Of a stretch of DNA of 64,000 nt, positions 40,416-53,600 are shown piece after piece. The translations under genes and the position numbers were made by a program. Source of the DNA: Adiantum capillus-veneris (Eukaryota; Streptophyta; Polypodiopsida; Polypodiales; Pteridaceae); the NCBI GenBank assembly GCA_014529385.2, contig CM043967.1, positions 135,665,182 through 135,729,181 on the forward strand, read 5' to 3'. Position 1 is the stretch's first letter. Every line of letters begins with the position of its first letter. Below the pieces are notes generated by a model. That model was given only the letters and a program-made list of their open reading frames with translations. It was not told the DNA's origin and made no database searches.

Positions 40416-43190
40416 TGTGAAGTCCCCACCCCACCGTATCAACCAGCGAATTTGATGGTGAACCTGGTGGCCAGTATATCTATTGCGGAAGCAAACAAAA
40501 TGGTTCAGGGTTCGACTAGCGGACGATCTCTCATCACAAGTGAGTTGAGTTCGAGCCTACTAGCAAGGAGATCTAGCTCCACCTCGCAGGGGAAGCGTAC
40601 TTAAACTATATAGCGATCCTAAGACCCACCTTCCAAGAGGAGAGAAACCCCGAGCGCCTTTTTCCCTATGTTTCAGAGGCACGTACCCTCGAGATTTCAC
40701 CGCTCTAGGGGCAATGAGTATTACTAATATCGAAGTAAGCACTATGGGGACAAAGAGTTCCCGACCAATCGGGACCACCCATCTCGTAGGCATTGGCAAC
40801 CTGAGCCAAGCCCCCACTTTCCACCCCCACACTCACACTTCCTTGTGTGACCTAATTACTACCACAAAGGTTGTTCAACATAAACATTCCTTGTTTTAAT
40901 TCCGAAGCACATTGCTCGTTAAGACAGCCCTTCAACCAGTATTGCAAACAACACCAAGACAATATTCTAGCAAAAATTCTACTCAAACTTATTCATTAAA
41001 TTCCAATGTTCTGGAGGTACAACATCCCCCCTCTAGCGAGAGTTCACTCCTCCTGTTGTCGCCTAGCTGTCCATACAACTAGGTTGGTCCACCGCATAAA
41101 AAGCATGACATGGACACTCCCACCGCATAGAAAGCAAGACGTGGGTTCCCACCGTATAGAAAGCAAGTCATGCGTATCCACCGCATAAAAACCAAGTCGT
41201 GGATTCAAGAGCCCTTAACGAGGAACTCTGCCCCCTGTGAACAGTAGGGGGGCTAGGATTGATTCAACATTGAAATTAAAATGAACATGTCGAGCTAAAT
41301 TTTCCCTAGCAGACATTCTTTCCTCGTGCAAACAGTATACCCATCAATCATTTCCTTCCTACTTTTAGAACTTAATGCACAATGAATTCAATGCCGAGGT
41401 TTCCGTTGGATTTCTCCAACATGTTTGGGGATATGTTCATTTCTTACTAAACGTGTGCAATGTTAATTCAAACGACTTAAAATTATGACCTACCTCTTCC
41501 ATTTCTTCGTCAATGGCCGGAGAGATGGCCAGTATTTGTTCCTCCATGGGAGCTTTTCCCTTTCCATTGACATTGCTTGTTCCTGCCTCGTAGTCGTGGG
41601 CACCACCGAAGCGAGTTCTCTTAACCGGGGCCATTTTACTCACTACTTTAAATAGTTAGCTTGGAGAAAAAGCTAAGGTTCGCAAGCGTCACAACAACCC
41701 AATAGATATATTAGTAACATCAATTAATCCCTCCTATATGAGAGGTCTAGTTTTTTCATATAGCAATCATTATGGATGACACATAATCCTATGGGAACCG
41801 GCTCTAAAGATAATTACTCGGCTTACATGATCAAGAATAATAGGATTTCACTAATGGAATTACCAGAGAGATGAATTAAGCACGATTAATCTCTTTCCCA
41901 ACAATTAGAGGGTGCAGAATCACCGCATGCATAGGTGTGAGAAAAACCACCTCTTAGAGACTTAATGACAGATTAATCTTACCTTAATTATATCTTAATG
42001 CATAACAAAAATGAATCTAAATCAGCTACAATATTAATGCGTGATAGAAAGAGTGATTCTCATCAATCTACACAATTACCAGCTTACCGATTAATTACTA
42101 TGCTACCTAGAGAGAGAAAATTCTAATAATCATGCACTAATCATTAATCAAGAGTGATGAAGGGCTGATAATTCAGCTATGGGATGATGATTACATAACA
42201 GAATATGGTTAAGGAGAAATTAGAGAGTAATTAAAGAGAATTACGATTAAGAATAAGCATAATAGACGAGGAATTTAGATGGTAATGAAAAGAATTTACA
42301 GAAGGCACTAATTAAATCGTGGTTACCGTGATTAAGGGCTGATAATCTTCTCGATTCTCTGATCTAATCGAGCTTCTTGAGGCGAGAATTCGACAGCACC
42401 TCCCTCCTTGCTTCTTCTTCAAAAGGTGTGTGTACCGGCAGCACCTTCCCAGTGTGTGTAGGTGTGTGTGTGTGCACTATGTGTGTGTGAGCATATGTGT
42501 GTGTGTGTGTGTGTGTGAGCAGGCCTTTAAATAGGATCCTACAGGCTGAAAATCGATTTGTGCTGCTATAAGCATCTAAGTGAGCACTCAGTCCTTGCAT
42601 GGCAAGTCTAGTTGCCTACCCACCAAGTGTCCAGTTGGTTTAGTTAACTGGTTCTCACACTTAGTTGCAAGCTTGGAAACTTCCCAAGGACTCCCACAAG
42701 GCAAGAGGGCACCCCCTAGCTGCTAAAGCTGGTCTGGAGTGGCCTGGAACCTGTTCCCACACAGTCCCGAGCTCCGGTGCCTCCCCGCTCAATTTTTGGA
42801 AAAATTGATTTTAGGCTAAAACGGGCCATACGAGTCAGATTTTGATGCCGTAAATTGCTATACGGAGCTCTAACTAAGACGTACTGGCCCGATTACCTGC
42901 CATATTTAGCAGCCCCCAGGGTCCGAAATTGCATTTTTTTCAAATTCGGGGTACGGGTGTAGTTTTTCGAGATGATCAAAACTAGACGGATCAGGTGCCC
43001 AAAAGCTTACTATTTTTGGAATTTTTTTGCAAAAATTATTTTAATTCACATTTCGAAGCTTTAAAACATTCTAATTATCATGGCACTGACAGAATTTGGA
43101 AAACTGCTAAAAATAGTAACTTTTTACATTATATTCATTTCAAGGTACAATGGTGCTCTTTTGATCGGGGTCAGTTGATCGGGGTCAGAG
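40416..43190 (-). repeat. Putative 5' LTR of element D (outer end uncertain)
   Basis: The inner end is fixed by the primer site. A minus-strand TATA-like TATTTAAA (42526-42533) and a lack of genes fit a long LTR. A CA/GT tract lies near 42460-42518. The outer end is only guessed at about 43190, where a Gypsy 3' fragment begins. No second copy is in the window, so TG...CA limits cannot be tested. Confidence 0.4.
41089..41206. repeat. Minisatellite, four units of 29-31 bp
   Basis: Units start at 41089, 41120, 41149 and 41178, each beginning CCACCGCATA or CCACCGTATA and containing AAGCAAG or a variant. It lies within D's presumed LTR. Confidence 0.75.
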
Positions 43191-43583
43191 ACCTTACAAG
43201 GGAGAACCCTCCAACTCCAGGACTAAAGAATCAGAGGTAGGTCTAGAAGCATGAATGTCTCTAGCCAAGCGGGTGGGCTAATGACGACCGGTTTTCAAAA
43301 CCGCGACCGCAAGAACCAAACCCTAAAGAGGGGAGAGCATATTACCAAGGGGAAAAAAAAAAGTTTCTTTAACATTCACCACCCCTAAGCTTAACCACTG
43401 GCCGGACGCCACCAATTTGGCCACATCTCTCCATTACTGCCAGAAGATAGATCCCTCTCTCTCCTGCTGCTCTGCTCCGCCACACACTGTCTCTCACTTA
43501 CCCTGCCACTACATCACCCGGCCCGATGGGCACATAAATAAAAAACATTTCCACTATTCCCTAGCGGGCCACCAAATTTTGTA

Positions 43584-43635
<52 letters not shown>

Positions 43636-43738
43636 CCCCTCCACATAACCTATTCCTCTTATCCAGCATCCCCCCCCCCCCCTCACTCACACACTCTCTC
43701 TCACTCTCTCTCTCCCACGGGTAGGAACCTTCCACAGT

Positions 43739-43837
<99 letters not shown>

Positions 43838-44213
43838 GACCACATCCCCCCCCCCCTTCCCATTCCGTTGACCACTCTCACACCCCCCCCCCCTTTCTCG
43901 CTATCTATCGGCCACGTCCACCCGAGCCAAGCTCTCCCTCAAACTCTCTCTCGCGCTCTCTCTACTTGAGCCCAAAGGCCACCGACCACCAGCACCAGGG
44001 CCCACTCTCTCTCTCTTATCCACCCTCACCTTCTCCCTCCCTCGCCACCTTGCCCCGGCACCTCTCTCTCGTCGAGCAGCCCGAAGGCGCATAGTGAAAC
44101 AGTATTACCTCTCCCATCTTATCCACACACACACCACTCTTACATTCTCCCCCCCTCACACACACACTCTCTCCCCTCCCATCTCTCCTCGGGCGCCCGC
44201 AGGCAGCCATCTC

Positions 44214-44282
<69 letters not shown>

Positions 44283-44486
44283 CTCTCTCTCAGTGCAGCC
44301 GTTTTTTGACCTAGTAGACAGCAGTCCACTCTTTTGATCATAACTTCTTCATCCGAACACCGATTTGGGTGATCTATAGCCTCAATCGAAGAGCACGAAG
44401 TCCTCTACGCATTAATGTAAAAACAAAAATTTTCAGAGTTATGGAAGGCGTTTCTGTAGCAGCATTTCTGAAGTGAACAGGTTCAA
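43191..44486 (+). repeat. 3' end and LTR of a truncated plus-strand Gypsy element related to A
   Basis: 43245-43281 (gcatgaatgtctctagcc ... gggctaa) matches the end of A's integrase region and polypurine tract. The LTR starts TGACGACCGGTTTTC at 43282. The rest is CT-rich with repeats at 43587-43628, 43744-43835 and 44216-44279. Its right end is uncertain. Confidence 0.55.
43744..43835. repeat. CT microsatellite, about 46 units
   Basis: Pure TC/CT run inside the truncated LTR; two shorter ones lie at 43587-43628 and 44216-44279. Confidence 0.9.
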
Positions 44487-44519
44487 TAAAATTGATTCTC
44501 ATCTCCTATTTTACATACA

Positions 44520-44969
44520 ATGTCTTCCGGCACTCGCAAGGGTTCTTCTTCTTCAACAAGGTCCACAACCATTGTGGAAAATGATCCAAAATCTCCTAAG
44601 TGTGGAGATAGCAACACAACCACCCAACCAACGACATCGGAAACCATGATCATGGCGTACTTGGTATCATTGCAAGAGACCGTAAACAAACAAGGCAAAG
44701 ACTTACGAGCACTTGCAATGGAGAATGGCACACTAAGGGTACTTGTGGTTGAGAATGAGAATCTCAAGAGGACACTTGAGATGCAAACAACACGTTTGAT
44801 GCAACTTGAAGAGGAAGTCAAGGAATGTAAACGCTCTCTTGTGGACTTGAATGCTTTGAAGGAGCGGATGAGCAAAGTAGAGCATGACCATGTATTGAAA
44901 GAGGAGAAATTTGACACTATGAGCCGGGAAACAGCACTCCAAATCTACAACATATGCAATCAAAGATAA
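44520..44969 (+). CDS. Coiled-coil ORF, 3'-truncated
   Basis: 149 codons from an ATG (MSSGTRKGSSSSTRS). A Ser/Thr-rich head of about 40 residues is followed by a heptad-patterned helix (ENENLKRTLEMQ, LMQLEEEVKECKRSL, LKERMSKVEHD). The last residues (about ALQIYNICNQR) read antisense through the integrase of element F, so the true frame was cut at the junction near 44940. It may be the N-terminus of a Gag-like protein or a host fragment. No family recognised. Confidence 0.45.
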   Translation: MSSGTRKGSSSSTRSTTIVENDPKSPKCGDSNTTTQPTTSETMIMAYLVSLQETVNKQGKDLRALAMENGTLRVLVVENENLKRTLEMQTTRLMQLEEEVKECKRSLVDLNALKERMSKVEHDHVLKEEKFDTMSRETALQIYNICNQR

Positions 44970-47900
44970 AGCTGCATACATCTTTGCTTGTAGCCTTTGC
45001 TTCTGGCCATCTTGTCAAATAATCCACTGCACTAAGTATGTAGTGCTTCCCATTTCTAGTGCCTGGAAGAGGACCAATTACATCCACACCCCACTTCTCA
45101 AAAGGTCCATAGCTTACAATGTGTCTCAAAGGCTCAGGCATCAGCTTTCTCTTTTGATATATTTGGCACTCGTGACAGCTTCTACACCAATGCACAACAT
45201 CCCTATTCATACTTGGCCACATAAGTTGAGCATTCAATACTTTCCTTCTTGTAATTTCCACTCCAAAATGGCCTCCACATCCTTCCTCATGAAATTCTTT
45301 TAAGCAATCAAAAATTTCATCATGGTAGAGAACTCTTCTCATGACACCATCAGCCCCCTTGTGATACATTTTCTCTCCAATCAAGACGTACCTCATAGCT
45401 CTTCGTGTGATTGCATGCCTTTGTTGAGAAGCCAATCCCTTTCTTGCAAAACCCGTTTGCAACACATGTTCTTCCTCATGGAGGGATTCCCTTCCAAGAT
45501 ACCTTGGCTCTCTAATTATCACCGCATGCACATCCTTTGTGAACACCTGTTCTGCCAACTCATGAGCCCTTACATTCATATTTCGTGGTACATGCCATAT
45601 TTGAAAGGAAGTAAAAGACTTTAACAACTTCCTCACTTTGAAAAACCAGCCCTTCATGCCTTCTTGATTTACCTTCCAGGTACCTTGAACTTGCCACACA
45701 ATCAACATAGAATCACCTTTGATTAAAAGCCTCCTTACATGTCTTTTGACACATTCTTCCAGGCCCAAACAAAGGCTTGCATACTCAGCCTCATTATTAC
45801 TCTTTACATCCACTTCTTGGCTTTCAAACCAGCACTCAATGCCATTTTTATCCACAAATATATAACCAATAGTGCCCTTATTAATGCTCCTTTTGAAATC
45901 CCCGTCAAAGTATAAGGTACCCTCTACATCCTGAAGCTCCGCATGCATAGTTGGGCTTGGTGCTATCTTCTTTTCCAAATATTTCTTCAACTCACTCCTT
46001 GCATGAATCTCTTTAAAAGTGAGCATATCCGCCATATTTGCTCTCACACTATCCTCCTTAGTAAAGCTCATGTCAAATTGTTGCAAGCTAAGTATCCACT
46101 TTTGCAATTTAGGACTATCCCCAGGATACCTTAGTGCATGAGTCAATAAGCTACATGATGTTAACACCACAAAAGGCTTACAAAGAAGATAAGATTTCAG
46201 CCTTTTTGTTGCATATACCAATGCCCAAACCAATTGCTCGATCTCATGCCAAGATTTTTGTGCATCATTCTTCACTTTGCTTATGTAGTAAACCGGCCTC
46301 ATATAAGATTGCTTTTTTCCTTTTTGCATCAATACTGCACCAATAGCATGCTCACCCATGCTCAAGCTCAAATAAAACATTTCATCCCAACAAGGAGGCA
46401 TCATCAAAGGTAATGTAGATAGCTTTTCCTTGACGTCCTCAAAAGCTGTTTTCTCATGCTCAGTCCAAAGAAAAGGGTCTTTTTGTGTTGCTTCTTGCAA
46501 AGGGTGCACATATTCAGCAAGCATACAAAAAGACCTTGACAAGTACCTTAACTTTCGTACAAAACTCATCAATTACTTTGTACTTTTAGGACTCTCCATC
46601 ATAAGCAAACATTCCACTTTTGTAGGATCTGGAGCTATCCCATTCTCACTTACCTCATGGCCAAGAAGTATCACTCTAGCTCTTGCAATTTTATATTTCA
46701 AAGGATTGAGTTGACCCCCATCATCATCAATCCTTTTAAACACCATATCATGATTTTTCACATGAAGCATTCTATCACTCTAAACACAAAAATCATCCAT
46801 AAAAACTTTTACAAAGCTTCCAAGGTAAGGCCCCAATACTTTGTCCATCCAACTTTGGAAGCTCGCATAAGAATTCATCAAGCCAAAAAGCATCACCCTA
46901 TAGCAAAACACTCCCCATGGGGTCAAAAATCTGGTCTTCTTTTTATCTTCATATGCAATCCCAATTTGAAAATACCCATTGAACCCATCACATACCGAAT
47001 ATCTCTCATGACCTGCAACAGTGTCCAAAATCTCATCCTGAAAGGGAAGGGGATAGTGATGCCGCTTTGTTGCCGCATTCAATGGCTTATAGTCCACACA
47101 TATTCTCCACTTATTTCCCTTTTTTGGGACTATAACCACAGGGGAAACCCATTCTGCATCATCCACAAGGTAGATAAAACCAGCTTGCAAAAGCTTACTC
47201 ACCTCTATCTCCAACACCTTTCGTTGAATGGTGCCCAATCTCCTTAGCTTTTGAGCAACAGGCTTTGCACCTTCTTTAAGCTTTATTTCGTGAACAACAC
47301 TCTTTGTTCCCCTCATTTGAGCATAATCTTTGGCAAACAACTTGGGATACTTATCAAACAATGCGTCATATGCTTCTCTCTCACGACTAGTCAGGTCACC
47401 TGCAAGCATATCCATTAATTTAGCTTTTGGTACATTCGGCTCATGATCAGCCCCATGGTCATTTTCTGATCTCATAGCATCCCCTTTATCACAATTTTCA
47501 TCATATACATGTATCCCACAAAGATCTACATCAAGATCAAGAAGACTTTGATCATAAACCTCATCGTCAGTACATGTAGAGGATGCACTAGAAGAGCTGT
47601 CACACATGTCATAAGTGGATGGCGATAAATCTTGATGCATAGCTGGTTCATCATCAATTTCCAGCACCTTACATGTTTTCATATCATATCTAATCCTCTT
47701 ATCTTTAGGCCTGTCCACAAAGAGGTCAATACATCCCCTGTACCAGTCCTGCCGTGACCTCATAGCAATCAACCAAGGTCTACCCAATATAACTGGATAT
47801 GCCCCAATCTTTGTAGGCATCACATGAATGTCCATGACAGCCCTTTGACCCAAAACATTAAGCTCCAAGTCATGAATAACTCCCAAGCATTTCACTCTAC

Positions 47901-48069
47901 TACTATTTGCCATCTTCACACTGAACAAGGATTTGCCTGGGAGCTGCAATCCCAATTGCTGCATTGTTTCCTCTGTCATAACGCACACTTGGGCTCCACC
48001 ATCCATGTACGCCTTATTCACCCTCCTTCCATGTATCCAAGCATCAACCACAGGCAAAACATCAGTAAC
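44942..48069 (-). pseudogene. pol: Element F protease-RT-RNase H-aRNase H-integrase (truncated)
   Basis: One frame from the gag stop to the break. The protease is MDGGAQVCVM. RT has WRICVDYKPLN, GFNGYFQIGIA and VFMDDFCV. Two in-frame stops follow, TAG at 46780-46782 just after the MDD motif and TAA at 46573-46575. Then come RNase H and an archaeal-like RNase H (LYFDGDFKR, SNNEAEYASL, KGDSMLIV), where the last acidic residue seems replaced by His (RAHELA). Integrase reaches HHCC, GVDVIGPLPGT and ICCRFG, then stops matching near 44942, before the second catalytic Asp. No frameshifts. Confidence 0.88.
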
Positions 48070-48078
48070 TTTATGAAG

Positions 48079-49485
48079 CTACACTACATGTGCATCGCGT
48101 GTCTTTGCCTTCACCCTTCTAACACTAGCTAGTTTATGCCAGTGCCTTCTCATACTTGAGCTCAAATGCAAGAGGTGCCCATATGATATGTCAGCCCTCT
48201 TGTTCTTCAAGTCGTCTAAGAGATTGTATGCTGATTGACTCTTCCCAAGCTGAAAATCATCCATGCCTATCTTCCTTCTTCTTGCCCTTACCTTTGCCTG
48301 CTTACTACTTTCAGCCTCTTCCATAGGTGCCTTGCCTTTATCTACATCTCTCCTTGGCTTTGTCCTTGCTCTTTCCTCTTTGAAAAGGCCTTCACTCCCT
48401 AATTTTTGTGCCCTTGTTCTCTTATTTGCAAAGACATCAACCTCATCATCTTCATCTCCCTCCTCAACTGCCTCCAAAATTCCTACGTTAAATTGTGGAG
48501 GTGCTTGAGCTTGATTTTGTCCCTGTTGTTGTGCAAGTCCTTGACCTTGGAGAGGTTGCACATTTCCATTTACATTGCCTTCATTACCTATTTGTCTTTG
48601 TATGATAGTATATATACCTCCTGGCTCTCTCCTTGGTTGATTGCAATTGGGCGATATATGCCCTCTCTCCCCACAATTGTAACACATCACATTAGCACCT
48701 CTATTCCTTTGAGGCCGTTCTCGTTGAGGTCTTCTTACTTGTTGTTGGATAGCTTGCATAGCAAGGTTGAGGTTTCCTATTTGCTCTGTCAATCTTTGAA
48801 TGTCTTGGTGAAAGGATTCCTCTCCTCTATTTTCCACTCTTGGAGCTTCTACATGGATTTCCCTTTCAACATGCATATCCAAAGGCAAAGGCTCGACCAC
48901 ATTATTTGTTGATACATAACCATACCTTTGATGTACATTCACTTCTCTTTCCCTATTTGCCATTTCATGCCTTCTCACCTTCTTTCTCCATTGCTCTCTA
49001 GCAACCTTTACTGCCTCATTGTAGGTCCCTGGGTCCTTGAGCTCCACCTTGTCTCTAATGCTTTGATGTAAGACAACCACAAACCTATCTTTCTTCAAGA
49101 AATTAGGCGGAATTTGATTCTCTTCAAGTCCCTTTATGATCTTTCTCCAACAAGCTTCAAACCTGTTTATGTGCACATTGATGTCTTCATGTTCTCCTTG
49201 TTGCAGCTTGCTTAGCTCTCTCCACAAATACTCAGGATCATCCTCCTTCTCAAACTCTTCTCTCAAGGCATGAGAAAGAAGATTCCAATCTCCCTTTACA
49301 CCACCTTCAAGCCTATCTTCATACCATTCACGTGCTTCACCTTCAAGTAGCAAACTCACCAAACGTACCTTGAATGGACCATCGTCCCTATTGCTCTTCA
49401 ATGCAATCAATTCGATCCTTCGGATGAACTTGTCCACATATTCTCCTTTCCCACCCTTGAAGACTTCATACCCATCTCCCGCCAT
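48079..49485 (-). CDS. gag: Gag of element F
   Basis: Starts MAGDGYEVFKGGKGEYVDKF at the first ATG in frame. A retrotrans_gag domain covers about residues 5-165 (EAREWYEDRL, LWRELSKLQQGEH). The zinc knuckle CYNCGERGHISPNC is intact, unlike in A and C. A Gln-rich stretch and a basic region precede IGMDDFQLGKSQSAYNLLDD, shared with A and C. A TAG at 48079-48081 ends it; pol continues in the same frame. It lies within about 70 bp of the primer site, with no leader peptides. Confidence 0.9.
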   Translation of the reverse strand: MAGDGYEVFKGGKGEYVDKFIRRIELIALKSNRDDGPFKVRLVSLLLEGEAREWYEDRLEGGVKGDWNLLSHALREEFEKEDDPEYLWRELSKLQQGEHEDINVHINRFEACWRKIIKGLEENQIPPNFLKKDRFVVVLHQSIRDKVELKDPGTYNEAVKVAREQWRKKVRRHEMANREREVNVHQRYGYVSTNNVVEPLPLDMHVEREIHVEAPRVENRGEESFHQDIQRLTEQIGNLNLAMQAIQQQVRRPQRERPQRNRGANVMCYNCGERGHISPNCNQPRREPGGIYTIIQRQIGNEGNVNGNVQPLQGQGLAQQQGQNQAQAPPQFNVGILEAVEEGDEDDEVDVFANKRTRAQKLGSEGLFKEERARTKPRRDVDKGKAPMEEAESSKQAKVRARRRKIGMDDFQLGKSQSAYNLLDDLKNKRADISYGHLLHLSSSMRRHWHKLASVRRVKAKTRDAHVV

Positions 49486-49553
49486 AGTCCTTGAGTTGAT
49501 CTTCAAATGGATGCCAATATGTAGATCAAAACCCTGTTAGAAGGATTCTCTTC

Positions 49554-49571
49554 TCCTCAGTGGGGGCACCA
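49554..49571 (-). other. Primer-binding site of element F
   Basis: Minus strand TGGTGCCCCCACTGAGGA, identical to that of B and C; five bases from the LTR. Confidence 0.85.
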
Positions 49572-49576
49572 GTTTA

Positions 49577-50617
49577 TGTGAAGGATTGGGGGGCTGGCCT
49601 CTACAACACCTCAAACCAACACCAAGAAAAGAGGATGAAGAGTATAGTTATCTCGAGATAATATGGGCTGATCTTCTCTCACTAATTTTCTCAATTTCAC
49701 ACACACTCAACCTCGACTAGCTCCGACTAGCTTCCCTCTACACCGCTACAACTCCCACTACACTCCATTGCACTCAAAGACACCAAGGAAGCAATAAAAT
49801 CAAGGAAAAAAGTGAGAAAAAAACCATGGAAATCTCTGCACTTTTGACCATAACTCAATGAGCTTCACTTCTTTTCAAACGCCCTTCCATGTGCTAGTAG
49901 GGCTTCCATAGGCGCTCCCATATATACACATAGCTTAACCAAAACCCACTCAAATCAAGCTTAATTTGAAAATCCACAAAGTTCAGCAAAAAAAATCAAA
50001 AAAGGTGATGGAAAACTTGGGGAAACCTTGCCCTTTGATATATGTACAAGCAAGACATTGCAGCACATAGTTTACCCTCGACTAGTTGCACCACAAGGAG
50101 CTGCACACACCATAGCCACCATACCTCAAAACAAGATGAAGAGAGGTCAATATGCAGAGCTAAGCACCCACTTTCATCATCCCATTGAGGAGAGACACAC
50201 TCTCAAGTCACCACATCGGGCCCTTGACTAGCAAGACAGGCTACTCTACTCCCAAACGCCTCTATCCCTCGCGGCAATCAAGGCTTCTTGCTGCTAGATC
50301 TTCTTCTGTCAAATCCCCCACTCACTCACAACCTCAAGCTGATAAAAACTCAGTTTTGTTCATATTTTTCAAGTACTAAGTGACTCTTTCAAGTCTCAAC
50401 ACGTCTATGTACAAAAACAGCAAAACTATGCACCCCGCACAACTGGCCCGCATCCGTAGAGACAGCTGGCACACACCGCCTTTGTACACTTTGTACAAGC
50501 ATGCTTTATTTACATATAAGGGACCCAAAAGCATTAAAAAAACCTTTCCAAATTCTTTGGGGTGGCTTGTATCATTTTGTAAAAACACGTCACAACACCA
50601 AAAGCAATCTATCATCA
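49577..50617 (-). repeat. LTR between elements F and G (5' LTR of F, apparently also 3' LTR of G)
   Basis: About 1041 bp. On the minus strand it begins TGATGATAGATTGC directly after G's integrase and polypurine tract, and ends ...CCTTCACA before F's primer site. Its start resembles that of the LTR at 55925-57157 (both have an AGATTGC or AGACTGC string near the end), but most of the length differs. Confidence 0.6.
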
Positions 50618-50630
50618 TTGCCCACCCTCT
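50618..50630 (-). other. Polypurine tract of element G
   Basis: Minus strand AGAGGGTGGGCAA directly before the LTR. Confidence 0.65.
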
Positions 50631-53600
50631 AGGTAGAGCATTTATGCTCAACCAAGAGACTATTTGCATCTGGAACCACATCCCTCGCAAAATACTTCTT
50701 CAATCTATAACCATTTATTCTATAGTGCAAATTTTCACCAGACAATTTTTCCAACTCATATGTGCCATTAGAAAATACATGCTTCACTCTGTATGGACCC
50801 AACCATGTGTCCCTCAACTTATTTTGAAAAGTAAAATCCAAGCGAGAATCATACTTCATCACCAGATCGCCCTCTTTGATCTCTTTCTCTGGCAACCTCT
50901 TATTCATTTTCTCCATCCTTGTCTCTGCTTGTTGAAGATAACAATCATTGGCTTTCTCCCTATTCATTTGGAACAACTCTAGAGAAATAATTCTTTCTTG
51001 CAGCTTGCCATTATGCTCACCTTGCATTCTGCACAACTACTTCAAGGCATCCAACTACACTTGTATAGGCATAAGATCTTCTTTTACATAAACAAGTTCA
51101 TGTCATGTAAACTGTGTTGATACTCTATATGCAATTCTATAAGCCCACAAACACTTTTCCAATTCCAAGTCCCACTCTTTAGGATACTCTCTAGCATACT
51201 TTGATAGCATCTTCACAATTTGACCATTGTAGTTTTCGACCAATCCATTGCATTGTGGGTAGTGAGGAGAAGAATGCCTATGCTGAATTTTCAATTTCTC
51301 CATGAGAGCAGCAACAAGTTTTTCCCTAAACCCTGGTCCACGATCAGAAATGATAACCATAGGAGATTCAAACCTACAACACACCTATTCATACAACAAA
51401 GAGGCCACTCGTCCTGCTATTACATCTTTTACTGCTCTTGCCTCCACCCATATTTTCAAATAGTCCACAGCAACAAGGATATACCTTTTTCCATTGTTGG
51501 TTCTTGGCATTGGACCTACAGCATCTACTCCCCATTTTGCAAATGCATCAAAAGACATTATATCTTTTTGAGGCTTAGCCAAAAGCTTCCAGTTTTCAAA
51601 CACTTGGCATTCATGGCATGAATTGCACCAAAAACAAGCATCTCTCATCATAGAGGGCCAATAGTAACCTACTCTCAAAACACAAGAGACAACTTGATCC
51701 TTGCCTTGATGGCCTGTTTCTTCATGGCAATGCTCCAAAATCAAGCCTGTCTCTTCTTTGTATGGCACTTTTCTCAAAATGCTATCCTTGCTATAAGCAT
51801 GAGATCCTCACCTATCAATGTGTAGTTTCTTACTTTTGCAACTATTCTCTTACGTCAAACCTTTGGCATGCCCTCTGGACATTGCCCTTTACCAAGAAAT
51901 ACTTCTACATCTTCCAATGATTCCCTTCCTGCATACAAAGCTTTGTTGACCTTTAAAGGAGCTACCAAGGCATCCAACTTGTCCCTAGCCAACTCATCAG
52001 CTTCTTTATTCTGCTCACAAGGAACATGCTTAAATTGTATTCTCAAACTTATGCAAAAGCTTCTTGATGCCATCGAACCACTTCTTCAAATTGTCTTTCT
52101 TGACATTCCACAAACCAAGCAACTGATTCATGACTAGCAATGCATCCCCTTTTGCAATGACCCTCTTTATTCCAAACTCAACACACTGCTTCAACCCAAG
52201 TAAAAGCGTGAGATACTCGGCCTCATTGTTACTTTCAGCTTCATCAAGATCGTAAGCTCTAGAAAAGATTACATCTCCTTTTGGGTCCTTAATGACTACC
52301 CCACCGCTTTCCTTTTGAAGACCTTTCCTGTATGCACCATTAAACATCATTGTATACGCATCTGTAATATCTACTTCCTCTTCATGATCATCCTTGTCAA
52401 CCCTTGGGTAAGATGGAAGTTTCCCCCCTTATGTACCACTATGTCTACCAAGTGAGCTTTAACAAAATGATCCACTTTAAACTCAAACTCATACTCTTGA
52501 AGCTCCAAAGTCCACTTTAAGATGCACTTGCTAGGCTTCAAAAGTTGTACTACATCAGACAAAAGATTCGATGTGGTGGGCACATAGAACTTTTGGGGCA
52601 ACAGATAGGTTTTGAACCTTCTACAAGCAAGAACCAAGGCGAATACCCACTATTCCATTTCCGTGTAGGAGAACTCGCGTACATTCTTCATCTTGCTTTC
52701 AAAATAAACTGGCTTGAAGTTCCTTCCTTGCTTTTGTAAGAGAACCGACCCAAAAGCTATTGACCCCACACTAGTAGATACATAGAAAATCGATTGCAAG
52801 TTGGGAGGACTCACTATTGGTAAAGCACACAATACCTCCTTGATACCATCAAAATCCTGTTGCGTGTCTTCATTCCACTCAAACCCTTGAACTCTTTGAC
52901 TCAATTTCTGGAGAGGATACACATACTGACATATCATGCAAAAAAAATGTGACAAGTACCTTAGCTTATGCATAGATGATGCCAAATCCTTTGTGTTGCT
53001 GGGCGGATCCATAAGCAATAAAGCCTTAACTTTCTCTGGGTCAGCTTCTATTCCATTTTGGGAAACCGCATGTCCTAGCAAATGGACTCTGGCATGAGCA
53101 AATTTACACTTCTTTGGGTTGAGTTTCATACCCTCTTCTTGAAGCCTTTCAAAACTCAACCTCAGCTTCTCCAAATGTGTGACCTTGGAGCTATAACACC
53201 CAATGTCATCCATGAAAACATGAATGAACTTACCCAAGTAGGGACCAAACACTCTATTCATCCATCCTTGGAAGGTAGCATATGCATTAACCAGCCCAAA
53301 AGGCATTCTTTTGTATGCAAAATAGCCCCAAGGAGTAATGAAGGTCATCTTCAATCGATCTTCAATCGCTATCAAGATTTGAAAGTAGCCAAAAATCCAT
53401 CCATGATTGAGTAACGTTCATGACCTACAACCTGATTGAGGATTTCATCTAGGAAGGGTAGTGGATAATGATTTCTTTTTGTGGCAGCATTCAAAGGTTT
53501 GAAATCAACACATATTTTAAATCTTCCATTCTTCTTGGGCACAATAACAACTGGAGAGACCCATTCAGACTCCTCCACTCGAAAGATGAAATCTTCATCC

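Noticed and set aside
43514-44341. Open frames encoding RE or SL repeats
   Set aside because: They read through CT/GA microsatellites in a truncated LTR.
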